Shown here piece after piece: positions 55,441-64,000 of a DNA stretch of 64,000 nucleotides (its first letter is position 1; each line of letters begins with the position of its first letter). Location of the stretch: positions 11,446,889 through 11,510,888 of the forward strand of contig JALPQD010000026.1 in NCBI GenBank assembly GCA_023101885.1, in the 5' to 3' direction. This DNA is from Typhlomys cinereus (taxonomy: Eukaryota; Chordata; Mammalia; Rodentia; Platacanthomyidae). The position numbers and the translations under genes are program-made. The notes below the pieces were generated by a model. The model saw nothing but the letters and a program-made list of their open reading frames with translations, was not told where the DNA came from and did not search any database.

Positions 55441-55444
55441 TGCT

Positions 55445-57890
55445 TAGAAAACATGTCCCTACCTGATACAAATGTTCAAGAAACAAGCAAAAACTATGGG
55501 TACCCACAATCATCCTATGGTGGGAATGTGGAACTTGGTCTCCGTCCGTCTTTCTTTGAGATTCCAAGTATGATTTGAAAACCTACATTGTGGTCTTCCC
55601 ACCACCTGGATGGGAAAAAGCGGCAGTAGCTGCTACTCATATAACCACTTTTTATGTGCCAGAAACCACCAACCTGATCTCAGTTGGTTTGTGTTTTGGG
55701 GTTCATGCTATGCAAGAAAGGGTGGGGAGCAATCATCACTCTTGGCTTACTGAGATAAATGTCCTGGAGACAGAATTAAGGGGGTGCACGCTATGGCTTG
55801 ATTCTTTGAGGCTTGATACAAAGCTATTAACCTTGTCAAGAACTGCTTTACTACTTAGAATCAGGGACGCTGTGCTTTCTGAGCGCTTGCAGGTTTCAGT
55901 TACATTATGAGATCCTAAATCCCCAAGTCTCTTCTAGAGCACTTTTTATGATTGTGAATTTCTTATAGAGTCAAGCTTTATAGTTATGACATTCAACTTA
56001 GTGAAGTGACTCATTTTATCATGTGGGCCTGAAAATTACAAAATCTGCTTTCTCTGTTGATCTACTTCTGCTCTTGTCTATCGACCTGCTAGACAATGAT
56101 AGATTAATAATATTGTCTTATTTCCCTCAGTGTCCAGTTATCTTTGAGCACATTCTGATCATTATCTTTGAAGAGGAATCTGTATCCTGGATAAATAAAT
56201 ACCTCTACCATAGCCTCTGTAGGTGCTTCTACTAGGAGTCTGGGGCACTTATAAACTTGATCTATCTCAAAGCAAGGCTTGAGGTAGAGTGCCAGGGTGT
56301 GATTCTCTACAGTAGAACTTTATTATTTTTCTTCCTTCCTGCTCTGCTCAATACAATCACAGACCTTTCCATGCTTTCTCATATGAGAAGGAAGAGTGGA
56401 TTTACTTCCAGTCCAACCCCCAAAGCATAGTTCATTTGAGTCTTTGGGCCCCAACTTCATTAGCGAGAATAGTTCACAAAAATCCGCCATCTTCAGAATG
56501 AGTTGGGATTGATTTCTGTCCCCTTTATGCCACAAAATCACTAACCCCAAATCAAAGTGTGCCACACGTTTTGACCCAGGCTCAAAACGGTAAGATGGAA
56601 GAGTGGTCAAAGTGATACTGAATACCACCTTCCAGCCTGCACACCATGTACATGCAGACACACATTAACATACATGTCTGCATGCCACATTCAAAATGAA
56701 AAGAGAGCAGATATGATCAAGCTAGCCCATTACAAATAGTTTCCAGTTGACTACAAATAGTTTCTAGTTGCAGCAATCTGTAAAATTCCAAAAGCAAAAG
56801 ATTCATCACTCACTACCATCTGATGTGGTACAAATTTCAGGGTGTACTGATAAAGACCCCTCCCTGATGTCTTCATGGAAGAGTATGTTGGTATCACAGC
56901 ACAGACTCTGTAAAATGACATTTTTAGATAAACATTTTTGCTGGAGACTCTCCCCGCATTTACATTTCTTTGTAAAACATCAAGGTTTACTGCAGTTTGG
57001 TGGACACGTCTGGCTTTGAAAAGGCAGAACCTACCATTTTATATCGCCAGGAGACATCTGTTACACAGTTTCTCTAAATGAACTAATTGCATGATTTTGC
57101 TATTTTCAAAAACTGATCCATATTCAAAACAATAACCTCCGAATACAGAAAATACCCAACAGCGAAAATAAATTAACTCACTTAAATCGTTCAGTTACAC
57201 TTTAAAAACAAGACTGGGCAAGGCTGTGTTTCTATCATGGGACCATGTTTTGCTTCTATCTTGCAAGGCAGTATTGCACACATGATTTGAGCTCTCCTTG
57301 GAGCATTCCTGTCTCTTCCTAAAAGGCTGAAGAATTTATAGAGGCAAACGAGGCAAGAACATATTTCAGAGAATAAGCAATGCAGTTCATCCAGAATGAC
57401 ACCTTGGAAGTTACTTCTGTCCTCTCTGGTCTCATATAAGTCAGACTGATGTAGTAAAGTATTTGCAAAATTCATAACCAAACTGATGTGCTAAACAAAA
57501 AAAGTAAGTACTTCCAGCTAAAGTCCTTAGGCTGAGACTCTACCATGACTAAAGAAAATGCTCCTCTTGAGAAAGCACAAGAGTCTATCTTCATTAACCC
57601 TGACTCCTCTCATTCTTGTTTAAGATGTCTCAGTGATGTTACTACTAGATAACTCAGTTCTGAACTTATGACAACATGGCATTACTTTGTTCAGTAAATT
57701 TCTGCGTTCTCTGACCCTTCTCAGTTCTGGTTTCTAACTATGGCACAGAAAAACAGATCTCATTAATATGTCATATTAAAAAGCAAGAAAGTGGATGTCT
57801 TTTGATTTACCTTCTACCACCAAGCATTTTTAGAAAGCCACGCTTTTGCAAAGCATGCTAGAATCATAAATGTGCTAATGCATAAAACAT
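55445..57890. other. Unassigned AT-rich DNA
   Basis: About 2.4 kb, no recognised repeat. A near-duplicate 20-bp segment ('tacaaatagtttccagttga') occurs at about 56731 and 56752. Frames at 55575-55910 (plus) and 56323-56661 (minus) have no family resemblance that I can name. Confidence 0.4.
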
Positions 57891-57892
57891 CC

Positions 57893-57911
57893 TTTTTTTT
57901 TTTTTTTTTTG
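57893..57911 (+). repeat. T homopolymer
   Basis: About 18 consecutive T; no retroposon body is recognised beside it. Confidence 0.95.
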
Positions 57912-57914
57912 CTA

Positions 57915-58600
57915 TCTCCTCTAGCGAAGGAAGCAGTAATAGAGAGAGATTAATGGATGGGCCAAAAGTCATCCAGGAAATTGGTAGCAGTCTGGGGATT
58001 AAACCTCCGAGTTCCCACCACCCACTGTTAAGTCAAAGCTAAGAGTCCCACATTCTCTGTAGATTCCATCCACAATGAAATTGGGCCTATAGTAGCAAGG
58101 AGATGGGAGAAATTGGTGGCAGAGAGGAAAGGCATTGCTAGCTCCTCTTAGTGGCCAGGTAGGTATGCTATCAGGGTAGACACAATGCGAAAAGGGGTCA
58201 CAGAACTTACATCCACTCCACGTTCCTTGGAAGCCACCCATTGTGTTAAAGATGCTGCCTGAACAAAGGAATCTGGAGGTGGGGTGGGTGGGCTCTGGAA
58301 AGCCAAAGTTTTTTGCACTGGGAACCTGCTATTTCTAGGACCAGGCTGTACTGGGATGAACTGGCTCACAGATGACAGAATGGCCTGAGACTCACACCAC
58401 AGTCATACATAAACAAAGTATGGGATGGGGAGATGAGCGGCTGGCTCACCTCCTTGATGGCTTCTCCGATGACCTTGCATGAAGGTCGTCAGGAGTTCAC
58501 AACATGGCTGTTGAGATACTTGGCCAAGTGCCTTTCACTCACAGTGGTAATTTATGAAACAGCGAAGGCTCCAAAGAGCCTCCCAGGTCTACCTCTCCCC
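57915..58600. other. Unassigned DNA
   Basis: Nothing recognised. Confidence 0.45.
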
Positions 58601-58604
58601 AGGC

Positions 58605-58715
58605 TGATGACATTAGGCACATGACTTACTTTTTCATGACTTTAGTTTTATCATCTGTGGCTATAATCCAAACTGCTTTAGTCTCCATACTAGATAGGAT
58701 TATTTAGAATATAAA
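58605..58715 (-). mobile_element. MIR fragment
   Basis: 'ggcacatgacttactttttc', 'actttagttttatcatctgt', 'gattatttagaatataaaat' follow the reverse complement of the MIR core. Confidence 0.55.
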
Positions 58716-58904
58716 ATGAGATGTTGGAAGATATAGTTGTCTATATAATCAAATATCCCTGAAAATCCTAATAGGTGATACAGTGCAAAGACATCTGGAT
58801 AATTCATTAGAATTTCAACATTTTAAAAAATGCTTCATTGTGTGTTTCTAGAGCAGCAGTGTGTCTACTCGGGAGACAGAGAGATATGAGGTCAAATCCT
58901 AGAT

Positions 58905-59020
58905 CTTTTTCTTGTGCACTGCGTGCCTTTTAATGAATGACTTCATCTTCCTGAGACTAAATTCCATTTGTAAGATAGGAAAGGTCCATGTTTATTCTAA
59001 AAGATGTTGTAAGAAGAATA
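58905..59020 (-). mobile_element. MIR fragment
   Basis: 'atgaatgacttcatcttcct', 'ctaaattccatttgtaagat' and 'tgttgtaagaagaataaatc' follow the same MIR order as the copy 300 bp upstream. Confidence 0.55.
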
Positions 59021-59026
59021 AATCAC

Positions 59027-59218
59027 TGGAGACTGAGGATGTAGCTCTCTTGTTGCCTAGCATGCACCATGTCTGGGAGGCACTTTCCTGGACAACATAA
59101 GCTGGGTATGTGGCACATGTTGACAATCTCAGTATTCAGAAAGTAGCGGGAAGAAGATCAGAAGCTCAAGTTCATCTCAGATAGCTGAGGCTGCATGAGA
59201 ATCAGTCTGACAGCCTTC
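59027..59218 (+). mobile_element. B4-like SINE, diverged
   Basis: 'actgaggatgtagctctctt' with 'ttgcctagcatgcaccatgt' (ID-type head), then 'tatgtggcacatgttgacaa' and 'cagaagctcaagttcatctc' (B1-type body). Confidence 0.7.
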
Positions 59219-59279
59219 AAAGTACCAGAAAGTACTTTGCAAGCTTCTGGAGAGAAAAGCAATCCACAGTATCATTAAT

Positions 59280-60165
59280 CAATGAGAGATGCAAGACGTA
59301 ATAATAATCATCCCGACAAGAGATGACCCTCAGTGCAAAAGTGGTGTAAAGTCAAGGGGGCAACCAATGACTTTCTTATTGGATTTAAGACCACTTTTCA
59401 GCAGGGATCACATTCCTGGTATTGTAAACCAGAATAATAACCTACGAAAGAGGAGGACAAAAGCTGGGGAGGGGGTGCAAACCATTTAAGTTCAACTATA
59501 AAAAGTACTGTATCAAATTGCCTTTTTTAAGTATTTGCCATTATACGCTTAGATTGGAGGAGCATCGGCACTTAAACAAAAAACCTCCTTTCTGTAATGG
59601 AAAGTGTTTTAGTAAAGAAAATGACAGCTGGCAAAAAAATCAGAAAATAAAGGCAAATGGCTTGGTCCTGAACAAAACATCCAAACCGCTCACCTCAAGG
59701 TTCAGAAAACATTGCAAAAGAGAGAGCTGTAAAATTGCAAGAGCTGGAAGGGCAGAAGGAGTGTAGCCAGACATTATCTTTTGGACAGGATGCATTCATG
59801 AACACACAGAAGCTGCATACATAAGACCTACATGAGATTTGTCCTATCAGCATGTCCCCAGGAAAGGGCAGAGAACTCAAGTAGCCCCACACTTCCCCAA
59901 GAGACTGATGAAGATCTACCTTAATGTGGGGGAGGAGGGAAAGTGTTTTCTTGAGGGTATGCCCACTGATGTATGACAAGGCAGCTCAAGCAAAACCTAG
60001 TGTGGACCACTCATGAAAAAAATAATAATAGGAAGAAAACTGGCAAGGAAGAAGGAGGGTTGTAGCAGAAAGGGGAAAGAAGATGGAACTAGGCATTAAG
60101 GTGTGAAAATATCATAAATGTACTGTATTCACATATGAAACAATAAAATAATATTTAAAAATTGT
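59280..60165 (+). mobile_element. Rodent L1 (Lx-type) 3'UTR with A-rich end
   Basis: 'atcccgacaagagatgaccc', 'tattgtaaaccagaataata', 'cacacagaagctgcatacat', 'gggaaagtgttttcttgagg' and 'tgtactgtattcacatatga' keep the order of a rodent L1 3'UTR, ending in A-rich text with AATAAAA near 60143. No ORF2 frame is visible. Confidence 0.7.
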
Positions 60166-60176
60166 CTGAAAAAAAT

Positions 60177-60202
60177 AAAAGAAAGGAAAGAAAGAAAGAA
60201 AG

Positions 60203-60288
<86 letters not shown>

Positions 60289-60469
60289 GAAGGAAAGAAA
60301 GAAAAGAAAGACAGAGAGAAGGAGGAAGGAAGGAAGGAAGGAAGGAAGGAAGGAAGGAAGGAAGGAAGGAAGGAAGGAAGGAAAGAAGGAGGGAGGGAGG
60401 GACGGAAAGAGGAGGGAGGGAGGGAAGGAGGGAGGGAGGGAGGATGGAGGGAGGGAGGGAGGGAGAAAA
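60177..60469 (+). repeat. 293-bp purine tract (AAAG, then GGAA, then GGGA)
   Basis: Pure purine from 60177 to 60311, then only a few interruptions. Units shift from AAAG to GGAA to GGGA. It continues directly from the L1 A-tail. Confidence 0.96.
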
Positions 60470-60589
60470 TAGAGAAGTAAATACAGAAAAAAGAATTTTA
60501 TTTTCCCCTATTTGAACTATGGCATAGCATTGTTACTTAAAACATGTCAGCTACAACTATGTTCAGGATGATTATGTAGTAGCTTGTTC

Positions 60590-61840
60590 ACTTTGCATAT
60601 CAATGTGTCAACCTGTCAATGTGATGTGCTGCGTAGGCCATCTATCCCAGGGCTCTGGATTCACTTTAAGACTTTTTTTAAATTCTTCAACACATTCATT
60701 AATGAATATGATGAATTCACATTATTTTCACCTCTTGCTACCCACTCTTATGACCCTTCCTGTCTTACTCTATTCTTTATCCTTCCAGTTTCCTTCCTAC
60801 TTTCGTGTCTTCTAATTTACGACCCACTGTACAATCTAGGGGTCTGTACTGACAAGTGCCTGGATATTGCTGGGACATGGATGACTTATCAGTGAGTAAA
60901 TCATTAAGAAAAGAAGATCCCTTCTGTCTGGCATTAACCTTCAATAAATAGTCTTCACAGGAGATTGATGTCTCCTGACCTCTCCCCTTTTACATGGTGA
61001 AATTTCAACAGGCCAAATATTGTGCAGGTCTTGTGGAACTGGACACCATTAATGAGTTATTAGGCACAACAACCCTGTCACGACCAGAAGATACTGTCAG
61101 GCAGCACCTCTTCCCATCTTCAGGCTCTTACATTCTTTCCACCTCCTCTTCCACGAGGTTCCCTGAGCCTTAGGATAGGGGAGAGGGTATCCCAAGGTCC
61201 TGTTTAGGACTTGACAGTCACTTCTTCTCTGCACTTTGGCCAGTTGTGGTTCTCTGTGAGTGCTTCTGGGTCAAGTGCTAAGAGCTCCTCTAAGCAATGG
61301 GTGTAACGATAAGTGTTGGGTGGTAATTTATTATCAGGTACTTATAGCTAAACCTTATTAATTTGTTCCCTCCTATAGACTATGATCTCCCCTTTCACAG
61401 GCTCTTCACTTGTTTATAGTAGCAGACAAGTGTTCCCTAATGAAGAGAGGGCTTTGAAGCCAATCATAAAGCAGTGGTTACTCCTGTACCATACATGCCA
61501 CTATTACACCAATGGTCCTCACCTGGCAGAGCAGTTGTTACTGTAGCTTGCAGCATTCACAGCTGGGTGTGACTGCTGGTTGCTTTTCTCCCCGGCAGTC
61601 GTCCTTTCTGGTACTATGGAAAGTTGGATAGCAAGGAAGAAGCTTCTAGACCATTCCAGCTTGCTTTCTCCATCTCCTGTGGTCCACGTGTCAGGGAAGA
61701 CTCTGGCTTGGCTGCTCTTCTTTGCTAGCCACAGGCCTAATGCACTAGACCCAGGAACATAAATTGCCTGCAGAAGATAGGGGCAATAATTGTCCCAAGG
61801 CAATCTGAACAGATAAGACTTTGGAGACAAGGCCTGGGAC
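60590..61840 (-). mobile_element. Rodent L1-derived 3'UTR segment, opposite orientation (inferred)
   Basis: 'ttacattctttccacctcct', 'ccacgaggttccctgagcct', 'gcactttggccagttgtggt', 'tcacagctgggtgtgactgc' and 'ctggtactatggaaag' belong to the same rodent repeat as 47960-48541. The pyrimidine-rich left side and T-rich start suggest the minus strand, but this is not certain. Confidence 0.55.
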
Positions 61841-61844
61841 ATCA

Positions 61845-62035
61845 CAGTGAGTGCACTCAGGCCTCAGCCCCTTAGGGAGAGAGCATGTAGTCACACAGCA
61901 ATGGCAAAACCTTAACCTGGGCTATCTTTCATTAATCAAGTGTATCTTAAGCATTACAACAGACAGAGATATATATTTTTTAAAGAAACTGACATGTGCT
62001 TTTAAGGTACGCATGTCTCCTTATTTCCAGAAACT
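61845..62035. other. Unassigned DNA
   Basis: Nothing recognised. Confidence 0.5.
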
Positions 62036-62039
62036 CTTC

Positions 62040-62218
62040 ATCTAGTTGGCTAAGTGTTCAGTGAGTGGAGTGCTTGCCTAGCATGCGTGAAGACCTGGGT
62101 TTGACAAGAGTGGTGGCACACGCACCTATGGCCTCACTCAGCACTTGAGGAGTAGAGACTCAAGGTCATCCTCAACTACAAAGAAAGTTTGGGACGCACG
62201 AGACCTCACTGTAAAAAA
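62040..62218 (+). mobile_element. B4-like SINE
   Basis: 'gtgagtggagtgcttgccta', 'gacctgggtttgacaag' (head) followed by 'gtggcacacgcacctatggc', 'gactcaaggtcatcctcaac' and 'gacctcactgtaaaaaatg'. Confidence 0.72.
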
Positions 62219-62224
62219 TGGAGG

Positions 62225-62500
62225 GGACTTAGGGAGACAGCTCCACTATTAAAGCAGTTGCTGTGTTTTCATGGGTGAGGAGTGTGGGTCACCACAAACC
62301 AAATAAAATGCCTGGATGACATGGTCTTAACCTGTAATTGCAGGCCAGTTAGGTAGAGCCCAGGGATCCTCAGAGGAAGGTGACTAACCAGACTAACTTG
62401 AAAGACATGCTCTGGGTTTAATTAGAGGCCCAGGCTCAAAATTAAAAGGTAGAAGATGGCCTAGGATGATTCCTTGAGCCTCCACAGCCATGCTCACTCG
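62225..62500 (+). mobile_element. Diverged B2-like SINE
   Basis: 'cttagggagacagctccact', 'aatgcctggatgacatggtc', 'aggtagagcccagggatcct', 'gatgattccttgagcctcca'. It shares 'ttaattagaggcccaggctc' with 14045-14285. Confidence 0.68.
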
Positions 62501-62502
62501 TG

Positions 62503-62907
62503 GTTGCCAATAAATGTGGGATCAAATGGCTTAAGGGAACAAGGGGTTTTATTTTCTCTTACAGTAATCTGGTTACATTTCCTTGTCTGGATTGGCTATA
62601 GAGCTCATACCAATATCAGGGGCCAGGGGAACTCTACTATCATATCCATACATTGACAGGATTGTTGAGAGAAGGACAATCTTTACTTACCAGACCAGCA
62701 TGTCTGGCCAAGTATACAAAAGGACGCCAACTTCCTCAACCAGTTTTCTTCATCTTATTCACCTTCCCAAGGACTAGTCCTGCCCGCTACGAGTTAGTCC
62801 TTCCCATCAGTCAGGCGATCTCTAGAGGTTTGCTCGGGGCTTAACTCAACTACTCACACTTGTCCACAGAGCTCAGCGCCTTCAGCTGCCAAGTCAATTC
62901 CAGTTTC
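62503..62907 (-). mobile_element. Unnamed LTR-like repeat, copy 5 of 5
   Basis: Reverse complement of the family: 'atcaaatggcttaagggaac', 'aaggggttttattttctctt', 'agaccagcatgtctggccaa', 'gagctcagcgccttcagctg'. The right limit is approximate and the left end is cut by the SINE at 62225. Confidence 0.65.
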
Positions 62908-62909
62908 TA

Positions 62910-63160
62910 ACCCTGAGACCAGACAAAGCAAGGGGTCGGCCTTCTGCAGGTCCGATTCACACAGTCATAGTGATCCTGCTTTCCGGTGCAAATCAAAGCT
63001 TCTCCCAGTCCATGGGCTTCGGTCTGGCTCCCTGAGAAAACCAACTGCATCTCCGTGTTCCCCCATATTACTGCACCCTGGAGGGATAGTGTTGTGCCTA
63101 AGAGTTCCACCTTAGTCCAGTCATTAGTCTAATGGAGTTACTGAGAAAAAAGCAGTATCA
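62910..63160. other. Unassigned DNA
   Basis: Nothing recognised. Confidence 0.45.
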
Positions 63161-63164
63161 TTCT

Positions 63165-63222
63165 AATACAACACACACACACACATATACGCACTCACAC
63201 ACGCACGCACGCACACGCACAC
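63165..63222 (+). repeat. CA/CG-rich microsatellite
   Basis: (CA)n followed by CACG-type units. Confidence 0.9.
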
Positions 63223-63224
63223 TT

Positions 63225-64000
63225 TCAGCTGTTTCCTTTAATGTGACTCAGCATACACGGATGCTAGGGCTTCGCTTCCTCCAGGTACGTACTTCTCCCC
63301 ACTGTACAAAAAACAGAACAACGCAGATTCTGATGGCTCGATGGCACCGTCTCTCAAGGAACAGGATCCCCCCGAATCAACATTAAATTTCGGTTTCTAT
63401 ATTAATCTTGGGAATCTTCCTGTCCACAACTGTTTTTCCCCATCTATACGCTCATGTGTTCTTGGTCTTTCTCATCTGTCCTCAGCATTTTAAGTTGCTT
63501 ACTTTTATCAAATGTAAAAGAGTTATGGGTTTGCAAGGACCGGAACATTTGGGGGAAGTATAGTCATTTGCTAAGCCTTACACTTTTTTAAAAAAAAAAA
63601 AAAAAGAAAAGTGATTGGTCAAAGTTTGAGCAATTTCTCAGAGTGACTGGCGTATGGAACCAAATAAAAAACCACAGCGATATTTGTAGCTTAAATGTTC
63701 TTTAAGTAACTGCATTATTACCACAGCGCCTCGGAAGCTTCCTCTTTTTGTAGATTACACATTGTCACCACTTCCTAAATAACTGGCCTTATTAGAACAT
63801 TACGAGCTTGTACTTTAAAAAAATCTCATGCTTTGAATACTTTAATAATTGTGTCAGAAGGGAAAGACCTGGTTTGTTCCACCAAAATCCTATTTGGGGG
63901 GGTTTGGGGTTGCCACCCTAAAAAGAAAAAAGTGACTCATTAGAAGCCATAGTAGGGACTGCAGACTTTGTGCCCAGCAGTATGCTCAGCAGAGGGGCAT
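63225..64000. other. Unassigned DNA
   Basis: AT-rich with an A run at 63591-63605. No repeat or gene recognised to the window end. Confidence 0.45.

Noticed and set aside
56323..56661. 112-codon minus-strand frame with non-repetitive composition
   Set aside because: I recognise no family and see no start or splice support; length is within chance for the number of frames in 64 kb.

Overview
This window reads as rodent nuclear DNA, non-coding throughout as far as I can tell. I found no convincing protein-coding gene, no rRNA, no functional tRNA and nothing prokaryotic. The lineage call rests on the repeats: B1-type (7SL-derived), ID/B4-type and B2/B3-type (tRNA-derived) SINEs occur together, which is known for the mouse-like and jerboa-like rodents (Myodonta). 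The dominant SINE is B2-like but differs from the mouse and rat B2 I know, so I do not name a species. Family names were assigned by eye from remembered consensus features and are tentative below superfamily level.

Layout. 1-9.5 kb: a MaLR-type LTR, AT-rich DNA, an unnamed TG...CA repeat with a 5-bp target duplication, and an old antisense L1 broken by younger SINEs. 9.5-16.6 kb: SINEs, a 340-bp purine tract, a GC-richer stretch with a small CpG cluster (11.0-12.3 kb), L1 3' ends on both strands, and a 5'-inverted SINE. 16.6-24 kb: mostly single-copy DNA with one weak exon-like reading frame. 24-31 kb: an L1 3' end, an MLT1-like LTR and several inverted SINE pairs. 31-45 kb: a candidate ERV LTR, relics of old L1 and MaLR, a young SINE with a 15-bp perfect target duplication, and a GC-rich island of unknown origin. 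45.8-47.8 kb: an old L1 3' end split by three SINEs, one of which carries a solo LTR in its CA tail. 48-56 kb: more L1, MaLR and SINE pieces, a purine/pyrimidine tract, MIR relics, and a degenerate tandem repeat of about 105-112 bp. 56-64 kb: single-copy DNA, MIR relics, two L1 3' ends facing each other across a 290-bp purine tract, and a minus-strand copy of the unnamed TG...CA repeat.

The parts do not form a gene system; the window is a record of retrotransposition. SINE and L1 A-rich or CA-rich tails seed most of the microsatellites, younger SINEs interrupt older L1 and LTR copies, and several insertions keep readable target-site duplications. The open reading frames are mostly translations of microsatellites and repeats. 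I found no evidence of a new biological system. The most interesting items are the nested insertion at 45.8-47.8 kb, the young SINE subfamily, the five-copy unnamed LTR-like family, the 5'-inverted SINE and the origin of the long purine tracts.
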